Source: Agelas oroides (taxonomy: Eukaryota; Porifera; Demospongiae; Agelasida; Agelasidae). Taken from it: a stretch of DNA of 64,000 nt. This document shows, piece after piece, positions 43,012 through 54,900 of the stretch. The stretch's first letter is position 1. Each line of letters begins with the position of its first letter. The stretch spans positions 7,379,443-7,443,442 of the forward strand of contig OX422188.1 in the NCBI GenBank assembly GCA_949130485.1. The letters are read 5' to 3'. Position numbers and translations under genes: made by a program. Below the pieces are notes generated by a model, which was not told where the DNA came from, searched no databases, and worked only from the letters and a program-made list of their open reading frames with translations.

Positions 43012-46000
43012 ATGTCGAGATTCGTTCGCAGCTCAAAGTATCGCCACGTGTTCGGGACGCCATGGAAGCGGGAGAAATGTTACGACAACATTCGCATCAC
43101 CAAGTCCCCGCACGATAGCAACATGTGCTCCGTGAACGGCAAGTTCGTTGCCGTAGTGCTGGAATCACAAGGAGGTGGAGCATTTTTAGTTGCACCTCTG
43201 ACTAAGGTGTGTGTGTGTGTGTGTGTGTACGTGTGCGCGCAGGGGGGAGAGATAAGTTGCTAGGTGGTGTCTGCCATACAAATGCTTCCAATGGCATGGA
43301 AATGATACCGAACTATTCGGATCCAGTTTTGCCACCCAGTAGCACAGCCTTATAAGGATGCTCAGGTGTAGTTGAAGTGCTTACTTTGGCTGCCACTATA
43401 CCATGGCACTTATTAGGATCCACTGTGTATGTTTTTATGGTCTCATTCCCATGTCACCTTTTTGGTTTGCATGCTGTCTCAGGCCCAGACCTTCCCCTTC
43501 CGAGTATGTGAAGACAGTCCAGGTTCTAAGTAACATTTTTGTCACATGGAGCTGGGGCAGGGTCACTCTCAGATTCGAGACCATGGATCAGATTGCAGAA
43601 AGCATAATCACGGGTATCGAAAAAGCACTTATTCATGCGGGAATAAAATCATGCAATTTAACCGGCTTAAGTTATTAGTGTGGAATGAATTCATGTGATC
43701 TGGCATCAGTGCACCTCAAGATAGTTAATTACACAACAATGCATCAACAATACCATAAATGTCCCGGAACTTAGCACTCGAGTAAGAGTGGCATTGCTTC
43801 TTTCTCAGTTCTCCCTGAACATCTCGCTGCTGTGTAGCTTCCACCTCTTCATTGCAAGGTCACAAACGCACAAATCACGTGATTGAGCATGTGACGCAAA
43901 AGCCGTTTTTTATCTGTGCATTTACCTGCTTCTACACAGTTTTATTCCACACACAAATAACTACTTTTACGGTATCTAGGAAGTAAAGACTAGGCTGTTT
44001 TCACAAGCTTTTGTACATCATGTGCTGCAGCGGTTGGCTTGAATCCTGGATTGCAATGATGACATTCTTTACACAGTATGGCCACATAACAAGAAACGCT
44101 ACTCAATTTTTCAGGAGGGTCTGGGAACTAGACTAGTTCACATGGGGAGAGCATGGGGATGAGGCTACAACGTGACACCACTGAGATGGTGATTGTCGAT
44201 CGCTGTTGAACTTAAGCAGAGGACGTCCAATTTGTGTGCTCATATACACAAGGTATCAAATATTGGAGTAGGTCGATACAAGCCTGCTGGTAGATCTGTC
44301 ATAGAATCTCAGCAAGCGAAACTCAACAGGGTTTAATTAGATCATTATTGCAATGATGTTACATTCCTGAGCCAACTAAGCAAATTGAAACCAATCTTTT
44401 CTGCTCTCCTGTTGAATTTAGCGTGGAATTCCTGCTGGGTCCCACTTCTGTTTGCCATAACGTCTACCAGCGATGTGCTCCAAGATTTAATGTCTTGTGT
44501 ATGTAAGCTTGCATAGTTGGCTAACACTGTACATACCACAGTCCTTTGTAAGGCTGCATGTTTCATACATCACATTACAGCTGTCTCCTTTCTCCTTGTT
44601 ACAGGTGGGACGCTTTGACATCAACTATCCAAAGGTCGCGGGACACCGTGGGTTGGTGATGGACTTAGCCTGGAATCCCTTTAATGAGAACGAGATTGCC
44701 TCTTCTTCGGAGGACTGCACCGTAAAACTCTGGGAAATTCCGGATTCGGGATTAACTGAAAACCTTACAACATGCAAGATCGACCTTGTAGCGCACTCGC
44801 GGAAGGTAGGCCATTTGTTACACCTTCACTATAGACCTTGTGCAATATGCATCCTCTCCTCAATTGGGTTGTTTCCAGACAGCTTCATAGCGTGTCATAA
44901 TCTTGAGTGGCAAGAAGCAATGGCAAGCAGTAGAGCAGAACATGATTGTAAATCGGGCTGCTTTGCACAATTTTATTCACATTTCTACCTAGAGTGCGCA
45001 GCTTCTCAACAGGCACTACAGTTCACTGGAGCTAATATACCTACATGTACCTGCGTGCCTCCTCAATGCTATGAGCTCTTGAAGTACTTATGGTCCCTTG
45101 AAAAACACTCTTTTTACTCAATCGCAGCGTAGTATCATTCACTGTCCGTTTCATGTGCTATTATGTGACACAGGAGGCTCACTGCATACACAGAGGGTGA
45201 ACGCTAACAATCCATTAGCCACAAACAACACTGAGAGGAGGCCAGGAAGTGCACTCTATGGGAGAATCCTTCCTGGTGTACACATGTACTGTAACTTGAC
45301 AAGAAGAAACCAGCAATGTACCATTCTCCCTCAGGAAGTGCAGTGGCAGTGTAATTAAATTACTGGTACATGTTCATCACAAAACTTGCCTGTATAACAA
45401 TTCCTACATAAAAAGCTACCAGTTTTTTACAACAACCAGTTGCTACGGAGGGCGTTCATCTGTATATGTAGCTCAGCCTAACACTAACCCTGCTACAGTA
45501 TGCAGTCGAGTGACAGTTAGCGGCTGTTCAGTGAGTAACAAAATGTCATTCTAGTCTTGTTCTGAGGCCTCCCCCGTTTTTACGCTTTCAACAACAACAT
45601 GCAGAAATGGAAGGGCAGTAAAGAAATAGGAAAGGCCTGAGCTTGTTGATCGCGTGAGTGGACACGAGGTGGACATAGGGGGGGAGGGAGCGCATAGTCA
45701 AATTGCATGCACTAACTCTGTAAGTAAAACACCTTTTATACTTCATGTGACGCCCGTCCTTCTTTCAATTTCTCTCTATATGCACGTAGGTTGGACAAAT
45801 ATTATGGCATCCCTCAGCCGAGAATGTGCTGGCCTCTGCTGGGTATGACTACAAGATTGTTGTCTGGAACACAGGCAGTGGGGAGCAACTGGTAGTGTTG
45901 GAGGGGTACCACCCAGACATCATCTACTCCTTCTCCTGGAGCTACAATGGCAGTCTCCTGGCTACTACGTGCAAGGATAAGAAAATCCGAGTGATTGATC

Positions 46001-48976
46001 CACGCAAGAATGAAGTCATCAGTGTGAGTATATGTGCGAGAGTGAAGGAGGAGGAGGAGAAGGGGAAAAAGGTCGAAAAGAATTGGGGGGGGGGGGGGGG
46101 GGGGAGGAGGGGAAGAGAAGACAGAGAGGAAGACATGAGAAGGCTGGGAAGAAAGAACAAATGGGGGAAGAGAGAGAGAGAGAGAGGAAGAGAGAGAGAA
46201 AAAAGGGAGAGGAAGAGAAGGGGAGGGGGAGAGAATGCACATACTCCCCACTTGCTCAGAACAAACCACCCTCTTCTCAAAGGGCCCAGTTGTATTCTAC
46301 AGAGAGGGACAGGGAGAAAGAGGTGTGTTTGCAGCTTGTACTCCTCAGTGACCATTTCATCGGCCGATGCTCTGTGTGGGATGTGAGCTTAAAAAGGTGG
46401 CCCAGAGAACTGGGTATGCTGTGTTAGGATGGGAAGATGAAATGTTCAACCGTGATGGCTATCGTGGTCTTATGAATTAATCCCTTCCCTCCTCATCTGC
46501 ATCATCCACACACAGGAGGGAGCTGGCCATGCTGGTACCAAACCATCCCGTGTCACATTCTGTGGCGTCACAAACAAACTCTTCACCACGGGGTTTACAC
46601 GCAGCAGTGAGCGTCAGTACTCAGTGTGGGACGCTGGAGATCTCACCAAATCGCTCACAACTGAGAACATTGACACGGGGTCTGGTGTCCTATTCCCGTT
46701 CTGGGATGAGGGAACTAAAATGGTGTACGTTGCTGGCAAGGTATGTGTGCATGTAATGCAATCTACACACTTATGATACCTGCTGAAGCGTTTATGACCA
46801 GGATCAAGATCTTTGATTGCCAAAAAGTGCTTGAATTTTCCCTTTTGAGGCACTCGACTGTTTAATTCACTTTGTTTTAAAGAGCAAAGTTGTAGCATTT
46901 CTCCTCAGTCTCATTAATACATTGATTTTTGCTATTCAGAGTTTGTTGGTTCCCTGATTAAAATACATTAATCACTTGATTCCACTTGGTTGCTAACTGT
47001 AAATGCCTTACCTCTAGCCTCGTACCCAGGGTCTTAGTGCATACCCACCAAGACCCTGGGTATGAGACTAGAGTACCCCTTGCTTTTAGATGACCAAGTC
47101 CAGACCCAGATTGCTCTTGATTGGGTATGAGACAAGAGTTGGATCTGAAAAGTAGGGAGAGGGTAGGTAGGCGGTGGATCGGACAAGGTGTGGTGTTTAA
47201 CTGATTCATGTAATTTCCATTTCCAGGGTGACACTCAGATTCGGTACTTTGAGATAACAGAGACGAGTCCATACTGCCACTATCTGAGCATGTACCAGAG
47301 CAACCAGCCACAGCGGGGCCTGGGCTCAATGCCAAAGAGGGAGCTCGAGTACATGAACTGCGAAGTCATGCGATTCTATAAGCTCAACCAGAAGGGAATG
47401 GTTGAGCCAATCTCCATGACAGTGCCAAGAAAGGTTGGAGCACCACCAGATCAACATGGGAGGCGGGAAGGCCTGGGAACGAGGCTAGGAGATTGTAGCC
47501 TTGTTCAGTGGCCCCTCCCCATCTTTGTCATATACTGTGTGATAAAACTGAGAAACCTAGCTAGATTAGGTTATACATGATGGGCTTGGTTGGCAGGTCC
47601 ATTTATAGAACACAAGAGCGCATAAGAACGGGCGGCTAGAGTAAGAGCATGTAACTCCGTAAAATTTGAAACCGGTCGAATTTACTGCTAGTACTAAAAA
47701 TAGTAACACGTACTGGGCATATATATAGACATAAGGCATTGTTGCTAAGCACATGACTGAGTGTTCTATTTTTATAGCACGGTTCAATAATTTTGCCCGG
47801 ACTATGGGCTTCTATTGGAGTTACATGCTCTTACTCTAGCTGCCTGTTCTTATGCGCTCTTGAGAATATTAACCTGAGAACATTATTGTTGGTGTGCTAC
47901 AAATGGAATGCATTGTTAAGTATTCATACTAGTTCGCCATTGGTGTGTATTACTTAGAACCCCCTCTCCCTTTTCTCTCTAGTCTGAGATGTTCCAGGAT
48001 GATATCTTCCCTCCATGTTTCTCTGGCATCGCTGCCCTCTCAGCAGAAGAGTGGGCCAGTGGGGTGGACAAGGACCCCCGGCTGGTAGCCTTCAGTGCCA
48101 ATGGTCTCTCAGATGTTGGTGCCAAGGAAGGCCAAAAGGTAGCAAAAGCTGAAGCTGTGTAACTGTAGCCTCGTTCCCATGCCTTTCCACCGTCCAGTTT
48201 TGATCACTTGCTGTATGTAAAAACGGAGGGGGGAGGCCTGGTCCATTTTATACCTAGTGCCCCCTCTGTCTACCTAGGTAGACAGAGGGGGGGAGGGGTC
48301 CCCGATCGAAAGAATGCATTTTGAGCAAGTGTTCTTTGTTTTGAACCAGGAGTGGTACACTTTTCAATTCACAAACATTCAAAACTGCAGCGCTTGAGGC
48401 AGAAACTACAAGATAAGGCCTCAAGTTTGTGGGGACCCCCCCCCCCTCTGTCTACCTGACGTCATTCACATGATAAAATGGACCAGGCCCCTTCCCCTTC
48501 TGTTTTTGCATACTGCAAGCGATCAAAAAATGGACGGTCGGAAGGCCTGGGAATGAGGCTAGTGTAACTGTTGATGCCTTCTCACATTCTGCCTCAGTCT
48601 CAGCCACTACACGTTGCCAAGAAGGCAGAGGCAGTGAAGGAGGAAAAAGAGAAGCCGGTGTTGAAGCGGTGGTCCTCACGTGACTCTCCCAACCGTGATG
48701 TTAATGAGCCGTCCAGGAGTGAGCCACACACACTGGAGGAGGTGGGTAGGAGGGGTGGTGTTTGTGTGTTCACAGTGTTCAGAGGATGGATTTGGTTGTT
48801 ATGGAGGAAACACACAAGTTATGAGTTCTTTTTCTTTCCTTAAAAAAAAACACCACATACCACACACACACACACAGTATCGCAAGGCATACAAAGCACT
48901 TTCAGAGGAAAATGCAAAACTACGAAAGCGGGTAGCAGAATTTGAGGGAAGTCATGGCGGACACAAGCATTTCTAA
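43012..48976 (+). CDS. coronin: Coronin, WD40 actin regulator
   Basis: The eight exons are 43012-43206, 44605-44805, 45790-46023, 46516-46740, 47227-47433, 47983-48138, 48598-48741 and 48878-48976. All introns are phase 0 and the product is 486 residues. The N-terminal coronin signature ([20 protein letters not shown]) and WD40 repeats ([51 protein letters not shown]) build the seven-bladed propeller. [14 protein letters not shown] and [17 protein letters not shown] form the conserved extension, nearest in wording to short animal coronins (types I/II). A short basic linker and a C-terminal coiled coil ([19 protein letters not shown]) complete it. The protein acts on actin filaments and Arp2/3. 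Intron 3 has a poly-G/purine run at 46087; intron 4 has GATCAAG-family DNA (about 46775-46985); intron 6 holds a Mutator-like MITE. Confidence 0.95.
48166..48561. mobile_element. Mutator-like MITE in coronin intron 6, duplication GTGTAACTG
   Basis: TAGCCTCGTTCCCATGCC...GGCCTGGGAATGAGGCTA with GTGTAACTG on both sides (48157-48165 and 48562-48570). Arms contain GTCTACCTAGGTAGAC. Confidence 0.92.
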
Positions 48977-49178
48977 TACACCCCATGTATTTTTTGTTTT
49001 AGAAAGACAATAGGCAATTCCTGGCTATAACCAGAAACCATTTTGTGAGAACCCTAGTCAATAGGATTAATTGTTTCTGAGATGTATTTGTACATGTTAC
49101 ATGGCACACATCCACTCACTGCACCACTGCATGGTGAAATAATGGTTAATTTTGTGTATTTCACTGTTTCATGGAGCA

Positions 49179-49184
49179 AATAAA
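49179..49184 (+). terminator. Coronin poly(A) signal
   Basis: AATAAA, 203 bp after the coronin stop and only 76 bp from the stop codon of the convergent EF-hand gene. Confidence 0.6.
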
Positions 49185-49259
49185 ATGTAAGTCGGCTCAG
49201 TAAAAAAAGTGACAATTAATGTGGACATGATTGTTATGCAGGCAGGTGTGCGTCTTCAG

Positions 49260-51581
49260 TTAGCTGTGCCCCGCACTGGCTTCGGTGTACTTATCACCAA
49301 TATTCCTGACAAAATCTGAGGAGGAAGAAGACGAGAGAAGATGGGTGGTACCATCCCTCTCCTACTACCTGCTGCTCTCCTACTTACCTTCGTAGTTGAT
49401 GAGGTCGTCACCATCTATCTGGCAGTTCTCCCGAACCAGCCGCTCCACTGTACAAATACAGGAGGGTATAATATAACTTCTTCCCATAGCCTTTGCCACC
49501 TTCAGTATTGGATTGCTAAAATTCCAGTGTGCAAATACAGAGGGGAAAGGCCTGCGAGCTCTTGTCATGTGAATGAAGATGCCAACAACTCCACTCCCTA
49601 GCCTCATACCCAGGCCATTTGGTAGTGGCTTGGGAATGAGACTAGTAGGAAAACAGCCTGGGAACGAGGCTATTCCCCCCCTACACACACACACACGACA
49701 AAGCACAGTCATCACCTCCCAGCTGAACAGTCAACGCTCCCCTTCCCCCCTCCCCCCTCCTCCCACATGTCACACTCACAGACACTGTCATCAACCTCCA
49801 GTTGGGCCTGCACCAGGAACTTTTTAAGCAGGGTGACCTTGATGAATCCCAAACCCTCACTGTCAAACACACGAAATGCCTTGAGCACATCGTGGTGAGA
49901 GGGCCATGCCTCGTCCAGTTTAAATCCGTTGCGTGTGATAATACCATGCAACTCGTCCTTTGATATCAGACCATGGCTGTGACTACCAACTGGCGTGTGT
50001 GTGTGTGTGTGTGTGAAGGAAGGGGGAGAGGGGAACATGTGACCATTTTGTAGTATTCAACTAGTGCCAGAACGGGCTCCTACTAAAATGCGGCTATGTG
50101 TACTGTCGATTATCGATCGATACGCAATTACATGTGTGGGCACATTGACAATCCACCTACGCTCAATTAAGTCCTCTCTACCTTCTCTCTACCCTCTACG
50201 TCACTCATGTGATAAATTATTCCAGGCCCTCCCCTGCTTTTCCGTACTGAAAGTGACGGAAAGCTGGGTGGGGCCTGGGAACGAGGCTACCAATTTACCC
50301 ATGCAGTAGTTTATTATACACTCCAGTTTCTCTTGTTGAAGAAGGTACTTTGTTTTATAAAAGGAAGTAGCATAATATTTGACTCCATAAAATTCATTTC
50401 ATCTCAGCTCTCAACCTCTCTCTGTATGATACCAGCTATGAGCGTGCTGCTACATACAACACCCCCCTCACCCTCCTTGGCCTCACGAGCGACATCGTCC
50501 AGTACTTTTTCACGTAGCCCCAGTGACCTATGTGAGGGGGAGGAGGGTGAAGGAGTGGGAAGATAGGGTGGGAGGGTGTGGAGGGGAGTTACTTGAGGAA
50601 GGGGTGAAGGACGGAAGTGGTAGTTGGAAGCTGAAGCTGATCATTCTTATTGGAGAACACTTCGAAGGCCTCATCAAATTCTGTATGTGTGCATCAGCAT
50701 GTAATGACAATGGGGTCAACCATAGCGTTGTCTGGGCCACCGCCCGCCTTTCATTGCTTGCATATGGGTAGAGGGAGCCTGGGAACGAGGGTAGATCAGA
50801 CACACGTCTCCAGACCCATGTTGCTAAAAGGTGTGGTCACATCTTGCCTGTAGAAGCTTTTGTAACTGGTATCAAAACTGAATCAATTGATCAATGTACT
50901 TTCAAGTCACTTATATGTTGCCTGTTGAAGCGTTTTGCGACTGTGATCAAGTTTTTTGATTGGCAAAAAGTGTTTGATTGCTTGATCATTCCTTCTGAGG
51001 CTCTTGATTGCTTGATTTTCAAGGGTCAAAGGTCAAATTGCAGCCACGCATTCTCGATCCATTGATTTTAGCAGTTCAGAGGTCACCTTGATCCGTTGAT
51101 CGGCCCCCCAAAAAGGGCTTTGATCGCTTGATTCAATTTTGATCCCGGTCGCAAACGCTTCTACACGGGACATAAGTGACTACACCTTGACTTTTTAAAA
51201 GCCATTCAAAGGATCAGGATGAACCAAAGATCAACAAGTATCAAGCAGTCAAGAGCTTCAGAAGGGGATGATCAAGTGATCCAAGGGCAAATTTCATCAA
51301 TCCTGAATTGCATGTAATCTCATAAGTGTGTGTGATACTGAAAGCGATCTGTACTGTGGGTCTCATCTAGATGGTTGGTCCTAATCACAAACACTTCTAC
51401 AGGTCATGTGTGGCTACCCCTGGTTAGTTTGGTTCAGACTCTTCTAGCGGATCAGTCTATCCCTTCTAGCTGTTGAACTAAGGTCTGTGCACAAGACCAC
51501 CTCTTGTGCTAACCCTCCCTCCTCACCATCTCTGTCCAGCCCACATGGCTCTTGGAATCCATCACTCTCCTCTACCTCTGC
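49260..51581 (-). CDS. EFCAB2-like: EF-hand protein, EFCAB2/DRC8-like
   Basis: The minus-strand exons are 51581-51527 (uncertain), 50680-50593, 50527-50472, 49989-49780, 49447-49388 and 49315-49260. Phases agree throughout. The start codon was not located. The order of motifs follows EFCAB2, a subunit of the axonemal nexin-dynein regulatory complex. They are EFDEAFEVFSNKND (degenerate first EF-hand), SLGLREKVLDDVAREAKE, GLISKDELHGIITRNGF, a linker, PSHHDVLKAFRVFDSEGLGFI (third EF-hand with degenerate loop), and DDLINYEDFVRNIGDKY. The calcium loops lack several acidic ligands, as expected for a mostly structural EF-hand protein. Calmodulin-like or centrin-like alternatives fit less well. It runs tail-to-tail with coronin and lies just downstream of the PRUNE-BCH gene. 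Confidence 0.75.
50820..51193. mobile_element. GATCAAG-family foldback
   Basis: CTGTTGAAGCGTTTTGCGAC...GTCGCAAACGCTTCTACA inverted ends with TTGATC motifs throughout; nearly the same as the left arm of 34714-36985. It lies inside the EF-hand gene's first intron. Confidence 0.75.
51195..51415. mobile_element. Second, diverged GATCAAG-family copy
   Basis: GATCAAGTGATCC and AATCACAAACACTTCTACAG; weaker match to the same family, adjacent to the previous copy. Confidence 0.5.
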
Positions 51582-51995
51582 CTGTGGAGGGGGACATACC
51601 ACAAGCACAACCTCAATACACTGGCATAAAAGTCAGACTCTCGCCGGAGAGCCTGGCTACGCGAAACTAAATATAGGCACGTATCAGTCTCGCAACCCAG
51701 CAAGACCAGCACAGTCGATTATTGAATGATACACCTGCTGCCTGGGCTTGCCAGACTACAGGCACATCTACTGCGCACGCCGTACGAGTGCCTCATAGAG
51801 GATTCACGGGACATCTGATTCACGTACCATGGCAGCTTTCTTGCAGCTGGGGGTCACGGACAGTAGTAAACATTCATCAACATCACACAATTTCAATATT
51901 TCAGATATAGCATGGATAATTAGAACTAAGATCTACACTGTGGTTCACTAGAATAATCCACATGTAGTAGACTAATGTGACAGTCAGTCCACACA

Positions 51996-54900
51996 TCACA
52001 CTTCCTCAACCCTGTCATTCTCCTCTGGCTTATACTTCTGCCGTACAGACCGATGTGGCCGCAGGGTGGCATCTGCCCGGGCCACAGGGGCTGGGATGAA
52101 TCCCTCTTCCAGGGTGAGGTGAGGGGGAAGGTCGGCTAGTGTGCGAATGAAGTGGACCTTCCGGTAGAACTTGCCACTGTGGGAGAAAGAGACAATAGAG
52201 CTAGTTGTGGTGTCTCATTCCCAGACTAAGTATATGCACCTTCCACCAAGAAACAGTCTGGCACACTAAGTCCAAATTTCTTAGAATGTGGTAAGAACCA
52301 GTGAGAGTATTAGTCTTGCAAGCCACACCCTTCGCAGAGAGAGAGGAAGGGTCTGGTCACACTGCAACCATCAAGTTGTCGCCATGGCAGAAACGTGCTG
52401 TGACCAATGAGATCCACGGTCTATGTAGATTGCATTTGTTGTCATGGAATAGTAATTACGTCGCGTGTTTGGTGGATGTCAGCATCTTATTATCTAACCA
52501 TGCATGCTGCTTGATATTTGCGTTACTTGGCGACAACTTGTCAGCTGCAGCGTGACCAGACCTAGCCTCATACTAACCCGCCCACCGAGATCCTGGGTAC
52601 AAGGCTAGACCAGACCCTTCCTCTTTTTGCAAAGGGTGTGGCTTGCGGGACTATGAGACTATGTGCTTCCCTAGTCTCATTCTCGGTCCCTCAGTGAGCT
52701 TTGTGTAAGCCTCCTCCGATGTGGCCTGGGTATGAGGCTAGCTTTGTGTACTGAGGGTCTGAGAATGAGACTCAGCGGAAGGACTTACAATAGAACAATA
52801 TTGCATTCTCTACTATTGCATGTTTCAAGCAGGTGTGTTGCCTTGACTACAGTAGTCTCATGACCAGACCTAACCAAGACGTTTGACTTGGTGTACCAGG
52901 TTGTTTTTCTCTTGAGAGGGTGGGGCCTGGAAGTGAGACTAGGGGTGGGTACCGTCTAACCTGATGGGAGGGGGGGGCCCGGAAGTGATACTAGGGGTGG
53001 GTACTGTCTAACCTGATGGGAGGGTGGGGCCCGGAAGTGAGACTAGGGGTGGGTACCGTCTAACCTGATGAAAGGCCTGGCCAGCCGAAGCATCGTCTTG
53101 ACCCAGAAGGTGGGGTGGACAATGTACAAGTGCTGCAGCTGTTTGCGGAGCCTGTGGTATGTGTGGTATGTGTGGTGTGTGTGGTGTGTGTGTGGTGTGT
53201 GTGTGGCATATTACTATAGTTGTACAAGGAGTAGTCACAGTGAGTGTAGCATGCATGAGCATGGCATGGCAGGTGCTAGTCTTGTTCCAAGGCCATTATG
53301 CCTGAGAATGAGGCTAGGCAGGTAAGGTGTGATGGACATGGCATGGTGGGTGTGGCATGGTGAGTGTGACATGATGGGTATGGCATGATGGGTATGGCAT
53401 GATGGGTGTGACAGATGGGCATGGCATGGTAGGTGTGACATGATCGGTGTGGCATGTAGGGTATGACATGGTGGGTGTAGTCTCGTTCCCAGACCGCATT
53501 TTTCGCACCCGCCGGAAAAAAGGGTCTGGTGAACTGCCTATTCCATTTTCGTTCAAGTGCGCCGGAATGCTGGCGCATTGTTCTTTTCTAATTTAATGCT
53601 TGACGTCATCAAAGATTGCATTCCACATTGCGTGCCAACGATTTACCAGCGAAATGGACGTTGATCGGGCAACCCTAGCTGCCGCGTTTAGACTAGGCTA
53701 TTATATCTTTCGAAAGGAGTACAAGTAGGCTGTCTTGGAGTTCGCTGTTTACTAGAGGGTTTTTGAATTCACAATCCAGCTGACGTCATGGTGGTTTCAA
53801 AATATTGGAACCAAAACGGTATAGGCAGTTCACCAGACTATTTTCCCGCTCGGCGAAAAGTAGTCTGGGCACGAGACTATGGTGGGTGTGGTGGGTAACA
53901 CACATGTGCCACGTGATTGTCCAAGTTTCAAGTCTGCTGCTTTAATTCTCCTACAAGATAGTGCCGTCTATTTGCCTACCTTCTGTCCACCATCTTGTAG
54001 AACTTGTGTAGAATGGCGACAGAGGGCATGCTGTGTCGAGGTGCCCCGCTGTGCAGGTAAACTATGACGTACTTGTCCACTACCAGCTTGTCCAGCACAG
54101 ATAGTACATAACTGTGTGGGAGCAGTTCAATGACAACAATAATGGAGACAGTTTTACATAGCTTTATCAGTTATGCAAGACACAGTGCTATGTAGCAAGG
54201 GAGCTTACAAGAACAAATGATGGATGACTGAGGCATAGTTGGGGAGGCTGTGAGGAGGAAGGTAGCAAGCTGATATTACCACCACCGCATGATGGTTGTC
54301 CTGAATGTAGCCTGGAGGGAGGGAGGGAGGGAGGGAGGGAGGGAGGGAGGGAGGGAGAGGGAGGTGGAGGATGGAGGGAGGGAGAGGTGGGAAGAGGAAG
54401 GGAGAAGTGGGGAAGAAAATATGACGCTTAGTGTCATACATTTCCTTGCACATCTGATCATTCCCCTAACACATCCACAGAACCAAGCCAGGTGAGTAAA
54501 TGTCCGCTTTTTTAAAACAGAAAATAAACTTGTGACAATGTCACAGGCCTCGATTAAAGGGTATGTGGCTACATAATTAGGACAAGACTAAATTAATTCA
54601 TTTTCACGACGGAATAACACGCTGGAACTGAGTGGTCTGCAGATGAAATTAGCAAAAAATGCACAATGTGTAATTCTCCGATGAGTAACCTCATCAGAGA
54701 AGAGGAATGTCTTGTGCACACTAAGAACCAAACTTTAATAAAATAGGTAAGCATTTTGGTATGTGTTCTATTATGGCTAGCATTTTAATTAGTTGGTGGT
54801 GAAGGTAATTGTCCAAATTTGGTTGTACACCGTTTACAGTAGTCTCGGTCCCAGGCTTTCCCCACTAGCCTCGGACCGAGACTAAGTTTATGGCTCAATG

